Assembly: GCF_027938815.1 (NCBI RefSeq)
Contig: NZ_CP115913.1
Location: 2,886,001 to 2,950,000 of the forward strand
DNA length: 64,000 nucleotides
DNA from: Oceanirhabdus sp. W0125-5
GTDB lineage: Bacteria > Bacillota > Clostridia > Clostridiales > Clostridiaceae
Direction of reading: 5' to 3'
Positions 1-8,871 of the stretch are shown here, in pieces (position 1 is the first letter of the stretch; each line of letters begins with the position of its first letter). The position numbers were made by a program, and so were the translations under genes. The notes below the pieces were generated by a model. The model saw only the letters and a list, made by a program, of their open reading frames with translations. It was not told the DNA's origin and ran no database searches.

Positions 1-140
1 TATTTGAGAAGTTTAGAGAATTAATTAAAGAAAGTAATTCAATAATTACCTTTAAAGATATTGTAAAGCCATTATCAGATGTTGATTCTACTAACAATGA
101 AATAATTAAATGGGGAAAAGAACTTAAGAAGATGTTGTAG
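1..140 (+). CDS. C-terminal end of an unidentified protein (partial)
   Basis: An open frame enters from the left edge (codons from base 3) and ends at TAG 138-140, giving 45 residues that end in GKELKKML. It stops a few bases before the proC start region, so the two are probably co-transcribed. The fragment is charged and has no motif I recognise, so no function is assigned. The true start lies outside the window. Confidence 0.6.
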   Translation, partial: FEKFRELIKESNSIITFKDIVKPLSDVDSTNNEIIKWGKELKKML

Positions 141-154
141 AGAGGATGAAAAGA

Positions 155-958
155 TTGAGTAAAACAATAGGATTCATAGGATGCGGAAATATGGGAAGTG
201 CTATGGTAGGTGGAATGATAAAATCAGGAAACATAGATAAAAAGAATATTTTTATTTTCGATCATAGCAGTAAAAAATCTTCATATTTAAAAGAAATATA
301 TGGAATAAATATTGTAAAATCCAACAAGGAAATTGCAAGTGAGTGTGAGATTATTATTTTAAGTGTTAAACCTAATATTTATAAAGAGGTTATAGAAGAA
401 ATAAGAGATATAGTAGATGAGAAAAAAATTGTTGTTACTATTGCAGCAGGGCAAACAATTGCTGATGTAGAAAAGATGTTCAATAAACCTGTGAGAATTA
501 TTAGAACCATGCCAAATACTCCAGCACTTGTAGGTGAAGGAATGAGTGCTCTTTGTAAAAATGAGTTGGCTACAAAAGAAGATTTAGAAGATATAAAAGT
601 ATTATTTGAGTCTTTTGGAGAAGCAGAGATTATTAAAGAGGACCTTATTGATGCTTTTATAGCAGTAAGTGGTTCATCCCCAGCATATGTGTTTATGTTT
701 ATAGAAGCTTTAGCTGATGGAGCTGTTCTAGAAGGTATGCCAAGGGACAAAGCCTATAAAATGGCATGTCAGGCTGTATTAGGATCAGCAAAAATGGTGA
801 TGGAGAGTGGCGAACATCCAGGAAAATTAAAAGATAATGTTTGTTCACCTGGTGGGACAACCATTGAAGCAGTTGCAGAATTAGAGAGTAAAGGATTTAA
901 ATCTGCAGTTATATCAGCTATGAGAAAATGTGCACATAAATCTAGATATATGAAGTAA
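155..958 (+). CDS. proC: pyrroline-5-carboxylate reductase
   Basis: Catalyses the last step of proline synthesis, reducing 1-pyrroline-5-carboxylate with NAD(P)H in the cytoplasm. The N-terminus has a Rossmann dinucleotide-binding motif (GFIGCGNMGSAM) and the C-terminal helical domain has the family signature SPGGTTIEAVAELE. Length, about 267 residues, is normal. Two starts are possible: ATG 146, which has no room for a ribosome site, and TTG 155, which has AGAGG at 141-145 nine bases upstream. The TTG start gives MSKTIGFIGCGN, the usual ProC beginning, so I prefer it. No other proline genes are visible nearby. Confidence 0.95.
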   Translation: MSKTIGFIGCGNMGSAMVGGMIKSGNIDKKNIFIFDHSSKKSSYLKEIYGINIVKSNKEIASECEIIILSVKPNIYKEVIEEIRDIVDEKKIVVTIAAGQTIADVEKMFNKPVRIIRTMPNTPALVGEGMSALCKNELATKEDLEDIKVLFESFGEAEIIKEDLIDAFIAVSGSSPAYVFMFIEALADGAVLEGMPRDKAYKMACQAVLGSAKMVMESGEHPGKLKDNVCSPGGTTIEAVAELESKGFKSAVISAMRKCAHKSRYMK

Positions 959-982
959 GATAAATTTCAAGCAAAATATATA

Positions 983-1031
983 GCCTGTATCTTGAACTTT
1001 TAGGTAATTATGATACAGGCATAATTTTTTA
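983..1031 (+). terminator. intrinsic terminator after proC
   Basis: Arms GCCTGTATC (983-991) and GATACAGGC (1012-1020) pair perfectly over nine bases and are followed by an A/T stretch with a run of six T. It sits 24 bases after the proC stop. Confidence 0.8.
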
Positions 1032-1178
1032 TTGTTACTATATAAATACCTGATGTTTTTATTAGGGAGATAATATTTAAATTATTATATGCCTTAATGT
1101 TATAAATAAAAATGTTTGGAATTAACATAGTCACACATTAGGCTAATTTTAAATATTTTGTTTTTAATCAATAAATTA

Positions 1179-1880
1179 TCAGCCTATAAAAATCACATTA
1201 CACCAATTAATAATAGTATGAAATACTGTTGGTGCCACAATAGAGTTATATTTTGAATAAAGAAAATTAAATACAATATGCCATAAAAATGTACATAAAA
1301 GTGTAATGTAGTTATTTGAAATAAATTCTGAAAATCCCATGTTTCCTACGGTCATCCGATAAGGAATATGCATAGACATAAACATAAATGCCGTTATAAG
1401 TAGCGGAAGTATAGGTTTTTTGATAATACCATAAATTCTAGTCTGAATGAATCCTCTAAAAATGATTTCTTCTACAAGAGCTATTACAAAAAAGAAATAT
1501 CCAAATTTTAAAATTAGTTTTGAAATAGCATTAAACTGATAGCCACATGAAATTCCGTAAATTAGATTAATAATAAGAAGAACTGCTGACAGAGATAATC
1601 CTAAAATTAGAGATTTAAGTAAATTCTTTTTTCCAAAACCAATTGTTTTTAAGGGTTGTTTTCGAACTAATACGCACAAAATACAAAATATTGCTAATAT
1701 GAAATTAATCTGATAACTTAAATTTAAATTTCGTTTAGTTTCTATTATGCCTATTACATAATAAAAAATCATAACTAATAAGTAACTTACAATTGCTAAA
1801 ACACCATCTTTATGGTCATATTTCTTTAATGAATCTTTATATTCATTATCACTTTTAAAAAATGTTAAAATAATATCCAT
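1179..1880 (-). CDS. CPBP (Abi/CAAX-like) family intramembrane protease
   Basis: A 233-residue polytopic membrane protein with about six to seven hydrophobic segments. It carries the CPBP signature: EEIIFRGF (the EExxxR motif), a later HIPYR motif, and a final WHIVFNF segment that supplies further candidate metal ligands. The family includes prenyl-protein peptidases and bacteriocin-immunity proteins; the substrate here is unknown. The start at 1880 is chosen because GGAGGAGATATCT precedes it directly; a longer frame to 1946 has no ribosome site. It is transcribed away from the por operon and stands alone. Confidence 0.85.
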   Translation of the reverse strand: MDIILTFFKSDNEYKDSLKKYDHKDGVLAIVSYLLVMIFYYVIGIIETKRNLNLSYQINFILAIFCILCVLVRKQPLKTIGFGKKNLLKSLILGLSLSAVLLIINLIYGISCGYQFNAISKLILKFGYFFFVIALVEEIIFRGFIQTRIYGIIKKPILPLLITAFMFMSMHIPYRMTVGNMGFSEFISNNYITLLCTFLWHIVFNFLYSKYNSIVAPTVFHTIINWCNVIFIG

Positions 1881-2068
1881 AGATATCTCCTCCTTAACAA
1901 TATAAATATTTATAGTTAGTAATTTAAAACCATTACCATACAACATATTACTATTATTAAGTTTAAATTATTCTTTTTTAGCAATGTTATCATAAACTGA
2001 TTATTCTGATGTGTTATTAAAATAATTCCGTGATTTTACCACGTAATAGTGCTAAATTGATATTTCTT

Positions 2069-2099
2069 TTGATATATGTTACTTTTTAATAGGTATAAT
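2069..2099 (+). promoter_or_regulatory. probable promoter of the por operon
   Basis: TTGATA (2069-2074) and TATAAT (2094-2099) are separated by 19 bases, slightly long, about 50 bases before porG. The 1947-2068 stretch is otherwise featureless except for a short CGTG/CACG inverted repeat near 2031. Confidence 0.5.
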
Positions 2100-2149
2100 A
2101 TTTTAAATTTTAAGAAAATAAAAATGTTACTGAATAAGGTGGTGCGTTT

Positions 2150-2689
2150 ATGAAAGAGATTAGATGGCATGGAAGAGGGGGACAAGGCTCCTTTACAATT
2201 GCTAGATTATTAGGACAGGCTGCTTCGGTATATGGTGGGCAGTATGCTCAAGCATTTCCATCATTTGGACCTGAGAGAAGAGGAGCTCCTGTTCTGGGAT
2301 TTACTAGAATTAGTGAAACAAAAATTACTGATAGAAGTGAAGTGCTTACATGTGATTATGTAGTTGTGCTTGATGAAACACTGTGGGGACCAGCGGTTGT
2401 TGCAGGTTTAAAAGAAGATACTATAATAATCATAAACACAGAGACACCAGAAAAATATTTAGGACAAGTTGAGAATAAAATTGTTACAATAGAGGCTACA
2501 AGCCTTGCGCTGGAGGTACTAGGAAAACCAATTACTAATACTGCTATGTTAGGTGCACTTGTGGCTATTTCTGAAGTTGTTTCTTTAGATGATTGTAAAA
2601 ATGCAATAAAGGATACTTTAAAAGCGTCCGTTTCAGAGAAGAATATTGAGCTAATTCAGAAGGCATATGATGCTGTTAAAGAAGCGTAA
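2150..2689 (+). CDS. porG: 2-oxoacid:ferredoxin oxidoreductase, gamma subunit
   Basis: Gamma subunit of a four-subunit oxidoreductase that decarboxylates a 2-oxoacid (pyruvate or a branched-chain oxoacid) to its acyl-CoA and reduces ferredoxin. The start MKEIRWHGRGGQGS is the hallmark of the family. It is the first gene of an operon in the order gamma-delta-alpha-beta, with the next start 16 bases downstream. Sequence alone does not separate pyruvate (POR) from 2-oxoisovalerate (VOR) enzymes; POR is slightly favoured by overall resemblance of the alpha subunit. Confidence 0.92.
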   Translation: MKEIRWHGRGGQGSFTIARLLGQAASVYGGQYAQAFPSFGPERRGAPVLGFTRISETKITDRSEVLTCDYVVVLDETLWGPAVVAGLKEDTIIIINTETPEKYLGQVENKIVTIEATSLALEVLGKPITNTAMLGALVAISEVVSLDDCKNAIKDTLKASVSEKNIELIQKAYDAVKEA

Positions 2690-2705
2690 GGAGGAGTTTA
2701 GAGAG

Positions 2706-3008
2706 ATGGATAGACCTAAGGTTAATAAAGATTGGAAAGAACCAGAGAGAATATCGAAATACCCTGTAGGCTCCACATGTGATGGAGGAACATTAGTAAC
2801 TATTAATGCGGGTTGGAGAGTTGTAAGACCAGTAATTGATCAAGAAAAATGTGTTAATTGTTTAAAATGCTTTCTTCTATGTCCTGATGGAGTTATTAGC
2901 AAAGGTGAAGAGCAACTTACAATAGATTATGATTATTGTAAAGGGTGCGGAGTTTGTGCTTATGAGTGTAAGCTAGGTGCTATTGATATGGTAAAGGAGG
3001 AGAAATAG
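2706..3008 (+). CDS. porD: 2-oxoacid:ferredoxin oxidoreductase, delta (ferredoxin) subunit
   Basis: A 100-residue two-cluster ferredoxin that carries electrons from the catalytic subunits. Two 4Fe-4S motifs are visible, CVNCLKCFLLCP and CKGCGVCAYEC. ATG 2706 is chosen over an upstream frame because AAGGAGG lies about ten bases before it and the protein then begins MDRPKVNKDW, as in homologues. Its stop abuts the alpha subunit start with no gap. Confidence 0.93.
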   Translation: MDRPKVNKDWKEPERISKYPVGSTCDGGTLVTINAGWRVVRPVIDQEKCVNCLKCFLLCPDGVISKGEEQLTIDYDYCKGCGVCAYECKLGAIDMVKEEK

Positions 3009-4193
3009 ATGGGAAGAAGAGCGTTTATTTGCGGAAATGATGCTGTAGCTGAAGGTGTAAGATTATCAAGACCACATGTAATATCAGCATACCCAATAAC
3101 TCCTCAAACAATTGCAGTTGAAAGACTTGCTGATTTTGTTGAAGATGGGTCATTAAAGGCTGAATATATGCATGTTGAATCAGAACATAGTGCCATGGCT
3201 TGTGCTATGGGTGTAAGTTCAGTGGGAGCGAGAGCTTTTACAGCTACTTCATCTCAAGGATTGTTATATATGGCAGAATGTTTACCATATGCAAGTGGTG
3301 CGAGAATGCCGATAGTAATGATGAATGCTAATAGATCTATTGCAACACCATGGAATATTTATGGTGATCAGATGGATTCTATGTTCTTATTAAATTCAGG
3401 GTGGATTCAAATGTATGTAGAAGATGCTCAAGAAGCATTGGATATGATGATACAGGCATATAGAATTGCAGAAACAGAAGAAGTTATGACTCCAATGATG
3501 GTTAACCTCGATGGATTTGTATTAACTCATACTTATGAGGTTGTTGATATACCTGATCAAAAAGATGTTGATGAGTTCCTACCACCAATCAATATGCCAG
3601 AAAGTAAGATGGATTTGAATGATCCAAAGAGTTTATGTATTACAGCTGGTAATGATTGGAATATGGAATTTAAAATTAAGCAGGAATTGGATATGCAGAA
3701 TTCTGTACATACAATTGAAGCTGTTGATAAAGCCTTTGGAGAGAAGTTTGGAAGATACTATGGAGGACTTCTTGAAGAGTATAGATGTGAAGATGCTGAA
3801 GTTATCTTAATAACTACTGGTTCAGTAACTGGTACATCAAGAATTGTTGTAGATGACTTAAGAAACCAGGGCAAAAAAGTAGGATTATTAAAATTAAGAT
3901 ATCTTAGACCTTTCCCTGCTGAGAAGATTAGAGAAGCAGTTAAGAATGCTAAGGTTATTGGTGTAGTGGATAAAAACATTTCATTTGGATATGAGGGAAC
4001 TATTTTTACTAATGTTAACTCTGCTCTTGTTACTATGGATAAACATCCGAAGTCTTTAAATTTCATTGCTGGAATTGGTGGAAGAGATATTGGTAAGAAT
4101 CATATTGAAGACATGTTCCAAAGTATGATGAATGTTTCTGAAGGAAAAGAAGAAGAGAGAATTCAATACATGAATGTGAGGTGTGAAAAATAA
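3009..4193 (+). CDS. porA: 2-oxoacid:ferredoxin oxidoreductase, alpha subunit
   Basis: The 394-residue alpha subunit supplies the transketolase-like pyrimidine-binding and C-terminal domains. Visible family blocks include SAYPITPQT near the N-terminus, HVESEHSAMACAMGVS, and FTATSSQGLLYM, followed by a C-terminal half with DKNISFGYEGT. The start immediately follows the porD stop, with GGAGGAG just upstream inside porD. Length is typical. It forms the catalytic core with the beta subunit encoded next. Confidence 0.94.
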   Translation: MGRRAFICGNDAVAEGVRLSRPHVISAYPITPQTIAVERLADFVEDGSLKAEYMHVESEHSAMACAMGVSSVGARAFTATSSQGLLYMAECLPYASGARMPIVMMNANRSIATPWNIYGDQMDSMFLLNSGWIQMYVEDAQEALDMMIQAYRIAETEEVMTPMMVNLDGFVLTHTYEVVDIPDQKDVDEFLPPINMPESKMDLNDPKSLCITAGNDWNMEFKIKQELDMQNSVHTIEAVDKAFGEKFGRYYGGLLEEYRCEDAEVILITTGSVTGTSRIVVDDLRNQGKKVGLLKLRYLRPFPAEKIREAVKNAKVIGVVDKNISFGYEGTIFTNVNSALVTMDKHPKSLNFIAGIGGRDIGKNHIEDMFQSMMNVSEGKEEERIQYMNVRCEK

Positions 4194-5092
4194 TGATGGA
4201 TAAGAAACCTATCAATGCTAGAACACTTACGAATAAAGAGTATTTCTATGGACATAAAGCTTGTGGTGGATGTGGTGAGAGTTTAGCTGTTAGATTAGCT
4301 TTAAAAATACTCGGTGAGAGAACATTTGCATCATTACCTGCAGGATGTATGTCTGCTGTATCTTTTATTTATCCTCAAATGGCATTTAGAAATAATGCTA
4401 TAATCACACCATTTGCTTCAACTGGAGCTGTGGCATCAGGTGTAGCAGCAGGACTAAAAGCTCTTGGTATAAAAGATGCTTATTCTATTGGTTTTGCTGG
4501 TGATGGAGGAACAGCAGATATTGGTTTACAATCATTATCAGGAGCAATAGATAGAAATGATAAGATGATTTATATATGTAACGATAACGAAGCATATATG
4601 AATACTGGAATACAGAAGAGTGGGTTAACTCCTTACGGAAGTAAGACTACTACTTCACCAGCAGGAGAAAATATTCCTGGTGCTCAAAATATGAAAAAGA
4701 ATATGTTTGAGATTGTTGCAGCTCATGATATTGCATATGCAGCTACTGCAAGTATTGGATATCCAGAAGATTTTATGAGAAAAGTTGAAAAGGCTAAGGA
4801 AGTTGAAGGTACTTCTTATATTCATATATTAGCTCCATGTCCAACAGGATGGGGGCATGCAACAAATATAACTATATCATTAGCTAAAGAAGCAGTAGAT
4901 TGTGGTCTTTGGTATTTAGCTGAATATGAAAATGGAGAATTCAAGTTAAATAAGAATCCTAAAGAATTCACTCCTATCGAAAGTTACTTGAAAAAGCAGA
5001 GCAGATTCAAGCACCTAGGTGAAGAAGACATAAAAGTTATTGAGAAACATAGAGACTACAAATGGGAAAAAATCAGAAAGAATTGGATATAA
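4193..5092 (+). CDS. porB: 2-oxoacid:ferredoxin oxidoreductase, beta (TPP) subunit
   Basis: The 299-residue beta subunit binds thiamine diphosphate and one 4Fe-4S cluster. An N-terminal cluster motif (HKACGGCGE) and a TPP motif beginning GDGGTADIG and ending at CNDNEAYMNTG are visible. The start codon overlaps the porA stop (TAATG), so translation is coupled; a second ATG three bases on is equally possible. It ends the operon, which is closed by a strong terminator. Confidence 0.94.
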   Translation: MMDKKPINARTLTNKEYFYGHKACGGCGESLAVRLALKILGERTFASLPAGCMSAVSFIYPQMAFRNNAIITPFASTGAVASGVAAGLKALGIKDAYSIGFAGDGGTADIGLQSLSGAIDRNDKMIYICNDNEAYMNTGIQKSGLTPYGSKTTTSPAGENIPGAQNMKKNMFEIVAAHDIAYAATASIGYPEDFMRKVEKAKEVEGTSYIHILAPCPTGWGHATNITISLAKEAVDCGLWYLAEYENGEFKLNKNPKEFTPIESYLKKQSRFKHLGEEDIKVIEKHRDYKWEKIRKNWI

Positions 5093-5110
5093 TTTATTAA
5101 ATTTAATAAA

Positions 5111-5147
5111 TAACAATAAAACCACCCTTGGGGTGGTTTTATTGTTA
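5111..5147 (+). terminator. strong intrinsic terminator after porB
   Basis: A perfect 17-base-pair stem (5111-5127 with 5131-5147) around a three-base loop, with TTTT inside the 3' arm. The GC core is AACCACCC paired with GGGTGGTT. Confidence 0.9.
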
Positions 5148-5173
5148 TTTATGGAATTTTTTATAAAAAGGTA

Positions 5174-5248
5174 TTTACAATTGGAAAAAATAGGTGTATT
5201 ATATAACTGTACTAAGTATATTAATACGGTTAATACAAATAATACAGT
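5174..5248 (+). promoter_or_regulatory. promoter and probable GntR operator of the ABC operon
   Basis: TTTACA (5174-5179), a 17-base spacer and TATTAT (5197-5202) make a good promoter. TGTATTAT (5195-5202) covers the -10 box and is the exact complement of ATAATACA (5239-5246). Inside it ACTGTA (5206-5211) mirrors TACAGT (5243-5248), and TTAATAC is repeated directly at 5221 and 5230 with a nine-base period. The layout suggests autorepression by the GntR protein encoded next. Confidence 0.65.
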
Positions 5249-5277
5249 ATAGATATTATTATGAAAGGAGGTATTTT

Positions 5278-5652
5278 ATGGTCCAAGTGGATTTTAGAAG
5301 TAGAGTGCCAATATATGAACAGTTAGTGGAAAAGTATAAAGAACTAATCATTAAGGGGATTTTAGTGGAGGATGAAAAATTACCATCTGTTAGAACTTTA
5401 TCAAAAGAACTAGGAATAAATCCAAATACAATTCAAAAAGCTTATAGAGAACTTGAGAGGCAAGAATATATTTATTCCATCAAAGGAAAGGGGAGTTATG
5501 TAATGGTTAGACAGGAGCGTAAAAATAATGAAGAGAAAAATAAAATTAAAGATGAACTTAAAAAGATTATGGCCCATGCTATGTACAGTGGGATTACTTT
5601 TGATGAGATAAAGAATTTAATGGATGAGGTTATGAAGGAGAGGGGAATTTAA
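5278..5652 (+). CDS. GntR-family transcriptional regulator, YtrA type
   Basis: A 124-residue regulator with an N-terminal winged helix (PIYEQLVEKYKELI, then KLPSVRTLSKELGINPNTIQKAYRELE) and a short C-terminal dimerisation tail, the size of YtrA-type repressors. These usually sit at the head of ABC-transporter operons that they repress, as here: the ATPase start follows one base after the stop. ATG 5278 is preferred because AAAGGAGG lies about seven bases upstream. The inducing signal, often a cell-envelope antibiotic in relatives, is unknown. Confidence 0.9.
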   Translation: MVQVDFRSRVPIYEQLVEKYKELIIKGILVEDEKLPSVRTLSKELGINPNTIQKAYRELERQEYIYSIKGKGSYVMVRQERKNNEEKNKIKDELKKIMAHAMYSGITFDEIKNLMDEVMKERGI

Positions 5653-5653
5653 T

Positions 5654-6559
5654 TTGATCAGGGGAAAAGGGATATATAAGAGTTTTGACGAAAATAAAGT
5701 TCTTAAAGGGGTAGATATAAATATTCATAAAGGATCAATTTATGGATTGGTAGGAGAAAATGGGTGCGGAAAATCAACCCTATTAAAGATTTTAAATGGT
5801 ATATACCATTGCGATAAAGGAGTTGCAACATGGTGTAATGAAGGGATATTTGAGAATCCTGAAATAAAAGAAAAAATATTTTTTATGAATGAAGCGGTAT
5901 ACAATTTTTTTGGTTTCTCAGTTAAATCTATGGCAAAATTTTTATCAACACAGTATAAGAGTTTTTCATGGGAAAGATTTAAGGAGTTAGAAGGGAGTTT
6001 TAAATTTTCATCTTCTAAAAAAATGAATAATTTATCAAAAGGTCAGAAGAAACAAGCTATGTTTTGGATTGCATTTTCCTTAAGACCTGAGGTTATGATA
6101 TTGGATGAACCTTTAGATGGATTAGATCCAATGATAAGAAAAAGAATAAAAGAGATGATTATAAATGAAACAGCGGATAGAGAAATGACAACAATAATAT
6201 CTTCACACAACCTTTTAGAGCTTGAAGATTTATGTGATCACATTGGCATACTTAGTAATGGAAAGATAATAATTGAAAAGGATCTTGATGAACTAAAAAT
6301 GGACATTAATAAGGTTCAGTATGTTTGTGATTCGGAAGATTATAATTTTTTAGAAGATGATAGGTTTGAAGTTTTAAGTACAGAAAAAAGAGGGAAGTTT
6401 AAAATAGCAATAGTAAGAGGATATAGAGATGAAATAATTGATAAATTAGAATATTCCAAGGTTGGTTTCTATGATATTATGCCATTAACTCTGGAAGAGA
6501 TATTTATTGCAGAATTGGAGGGGAAAGAATATGAATACGAAAAAATCATGGTTAGATAA
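5654..6559 (+). CDS. ABC transporter ATP-binding protein
   Basis: A 301-residue ATPase subunit with Walker A (GENGCGKST, residues about 35-43), signature LSKGQKKQ, Walker B (VMILDEPLDGLDP) and switch histidine (ISSHN). The signature has K in place of the usual second G of LSGGQ, a common variant in this subfamily. It starts with TTG after GGAGAGGGG and overlaps the permease start by 29 bases. The gene order regulator-ATPase-permease matches YtrA-controlled exporters. The substrate cannot be read from sequence. Confidence 0.9.
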   Translation: MIRGKGIYKSFDENKVLKGVDINIHKGSIYGLVGENGCGKSTLLKILNGIYHCDKGVATWCNEGIFENPEIKEKIFFMNEAVYNFFGFSVKSMAKFLSTQYKSFSWERFKELEGSFKFSSSKKMNNLSKGQKKQAMFWIAFSLRPEVMILDEPLDGLDPMIRKRIKEMIINETADREMTTIISSHNLLELEDLCDHIGILSNGKIIIEKDLDELKMDINKVQYVCDSEDYNFLEDDRFEVLSTEKRGKFKIAIVRGYRDEIIDKLEYSKVGFYDIMPLTLEEIFIAELEGKEYEYEKIMVR

Positions 6560-8510
6560 AGGATTAATTATAAATGATCTTAAGCGGTATTGGTGGGCTA
6601 TGGCATTATTCAGTTTAGGAATGATATTTTTTGTGGTTTTTCCAATTTCAACATTAAATATTAATGAACATTTAAGTTTAAATAAAATAAACAAGTATTT
6701 ATTCAACGAGTTTGTTTATATAATTACCATTGGTGTAAGTTTTTTAGTTTCAATCTTAGTATTTAGTTTTATGAATAGGAAAGGTAGCAGTGAGTTCATA
6801 TATTCATTACCTCTTACTAAGAAGACAATATTTTTATCCAAGTATTTATCTGGCTTACTAATGATAGTGATTCCATCAAGTATAGCATATCTGTTAGTGA
6901 TTGTTATTATGTGGGTTAAGGGGCTATATTCTGTTATAAACATACTATTTCTTATTAAAGTGATACTTCTTTTTATGTTGATTTCTGTATTATCATATAC
7001 CATAACAACTGCAATAAGTATGTTAACATCTTCATCAATTGCTGCTGGAGTATTCTCTTTTATATATCTGTATTTACCCTCTGGATTAAAAAGAATTGTT
7101 GAGTCCACCTTAAGCTTATGGATATACGGATATACAGGAAACGTTAATGGTCTAAAAGTAAATAATATATATTTTGGGATGGCGGAAAGATTGAACCCTC
7201 TTTCGAATAATAAAGTACTAGGATTGAGGCATCTTGATGTTAATTATTATTTAACAAGTGGGTTATTAATTAATTTCCTTTTGTGCATACTAGGATATTT
7301 AATTATTTCATACATTTTATTTAACCATAGAAAATCAGAAGCAGTTGGAAACATGATAGCTTTTAAATGGTTTAGACCAATATTAAAGTATGGATTTACT
7401 TTATGTATTATGATTACATCATTGTTATTTTTACAACATAACTATATTGAGAGAGGGTTTGGTTTTAAAATAGGAGTTTATTTAATTACAAGTGCAATTG
7501 CATATTGTATAGCTGTATGCTTTATTGAGAAGTCGGTTAGCGGGATATTTAAGAAAAATAATCTTAAAGGATTAGGTATATATTCCTTGATTGTGTTTAT
7601 TGGGTTTTATGGGGTATGGAATAACATATTTGGGATACAAGAACTAAATGTAAATGCAAGTGAAGTAGAATATATTCATATAAATCTTGATGTTAATGGA
7701 CGTTTAGGAGACATTCAGATTGATCTAAAAGATAAAGAGTTGATAAAAGAGTCATTAAATTTTAAGGATTATCTTATGAAGAATAGAAATAAATATTTGA
7801 ATTCAGAAGAGGATATTGGGCGAATTGAGTATATTATAGTTAATAAGGGCGAATTAAGTGAATGGGTACAATATGACTTTAATGATCAATTATTAAATCA
7901 TGATTTTATCCAGAATTTATATGTAAGTAAAGAAAATAAAAGTAGGATTTATGGAGGAGTAACAAGTGGACAAGATGTAAATTATATAAAAATAGCGAAA
8001 GGATATGATGCATTTAGTCCCAATAGATTTATTTCAGAATATAAAATATTAGACAGAAATATTATAAATCAATTGACTAAGGCAATTAAAGAGGATGTTG
8101 ATGGATTTGAACTAGAGGACTTAATGGATCCAGATGTTATTGGAAGAATAAAACTCTTTGGAGATAGTGAGAATGAAGGAATAAGCATAACTATCACAAA
8201 TAGCTATAAAAACACAATAAACAAACTTAAAGAATTAAATTTATTTGATAAAATTTATTTATCAACTGATGAGATAGAAAAAATAGAGATATATGCTAGG
8301 GATAGTAATGATTATAGAGAAATTACAGTTACAGAACAAATTATCATGGAAGAATTAATAAAAGAAGGGTTTAAAAATGAATATGATTCATATTATGGCA
8401 ACTACTCATATTCTTTTAACCTATATTTAAAAGATGGAAGAATACTTGGTAAATATATATTAATAGAAGATGGATTGTCAGAAAAAATTAAGGAACTTCT
8501 AATTAAATAA
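6531..8510 (+). CDS. ABC transporter permease with large extracytoplasmic region
   Basis: A 659-residue membrane protein. About six hydrophobic segments lie in the first half (residues about 20-260), two or three more near 280-370, and a largely hydrophilic C-terminal domain of about 280 residues follows. ATG 6531 is used because GGAGGGG precedes it inside the ATPase gene. The C-terminal domain has no motif I recognise; being after the last membrane segment it may face outside and bind ligand, which is inference. It is the last gene of the operon. Confidence 0.8.
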   Translation: MNTKKSWLDKGLIINDLKRYWWAMALFSLGMIFFVVFPISTLNINEHLSLNKINKYLFNEFVYIITIGVSFLVSILVFSFMNRKGSSEFIYSLPLTKKTIFLSKYLSGLLMIVIPSSIAYLLVIVIMWVKGLYSVINILFLIKVILLFMLISVLSYTITTAISMLTSSSIAAGVFSFIYLYLPSGLKRIVESTLSLWIYGYTGNVNGLKVNNIYFGMAERLNPLSNNKVLGLRHLDVNYYLTSGLLINFLLCILGYLIISYILFNHRKSEAVGNMIAFKWFRPILKYGFTLCIMITSLLFLQHNYIERGFGFKIGVYLITSAIAYCIAVCFIEKSVSGIFKKNNLKGLGIYSLIVFIGFYGVWNNIFGIQELNVNASEVEYIHINLDVNGRLGDIQIDLKDKELIKESLNFKDYLMKNRNKYLNSEEDIGRIEYIIVNKGELSEWVQYDFNDQLLNHDFIQNLYVSKENKSRIYGGVTSGQDVNYIKIAKGYDAFSPNRFISEYKILDRNIINQLTKAIKEDVDGFELEDLMDPDVIGRIKLFGDSENEGISITITNSYKNTINKLKELNLFDKIYLSTDEIEKIEIYARDSNDYREITVTEQIIMEELIKEGFKNEYDSYYGNYSYSFNLYLKDGRILGKYILIEDGLSEKIKELLIK

Positions 8511-8871
8511 AAGAGGTTGTCTGAAAATAATACTCTTTTGAAAGGTTATTATATTTGCGTTAAAAAAAGTGCACTCTGAGTAACTTGCTTTTGGTATATA
8601 ATTCAAGAATGCTTAAACTTAAAATATTTGAATAAACTGCATTCAAAAAACAGAATTGTAGATGTGTTAGTACTTTGTCTTGTGGGTTTAAAAAGAAAAT
8701 TAATTGATTTTAATAAAAGATATAAAAATAAGTCATTGGTTTAATTGGTGATGATTTTAATTATAAATTAAATGATATATTAATTATTCTGTAAAGCTAT
8801 ATTTACAATATAATGCAAAATGTGTTACAATAACATAAATTGTAACAAAATACAGTAAGGAGAATTACAGA
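8511..8871. other. gene-free interval with a weak hairpin and a promoter
   Basis: About 360 bases without a supportable ORF. An AAAAGAG/CTCTTTT inverted repeat with a 17-base loop just after the permease stop (about 8508-8540) may terminate the operon. The remaining sequence is AT-rich with no repeat matching elsewhere in the window. The right end holds the promoter and palindrome described separately. Confidence 0.5.
8809..8847 (+). promoter_or_regulatory. -10 box and operator-like palindrome
   Basis: TATAAT (8809-8814) is followed at the expected transcription start by a perfect inverted repeat, TGTTACAAT (8823-8831) and ATTGTAACA (8839-8847), with a seven-base spacer. The position fits a repressor site for the membrane protein gene at 8872. 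No regulator gene is adjacent. Confidence 0.5.

Noticed and set aside
379..750. Long antisense ORF inside proC (and similar ones inside porA, topB, MATE and ABC genes)
   Set aside because: These mirror strongly supported genes on the other strand, have no ribosome sites and give low-complexity Ser/Leu/Ile-rich products.
5040..5252. Plus-strand ORF over the porB end and the following terminator
   Set aside because: It crosses a strong terminator and the next promoter, and its first part is porB in another frame.
8508..8540. GGTTGTCTGAAAA after the ABC operon as an insertion-sequence end
   Set aside because: No matching inverted end or transposase fragment was found within the interval or nearby.
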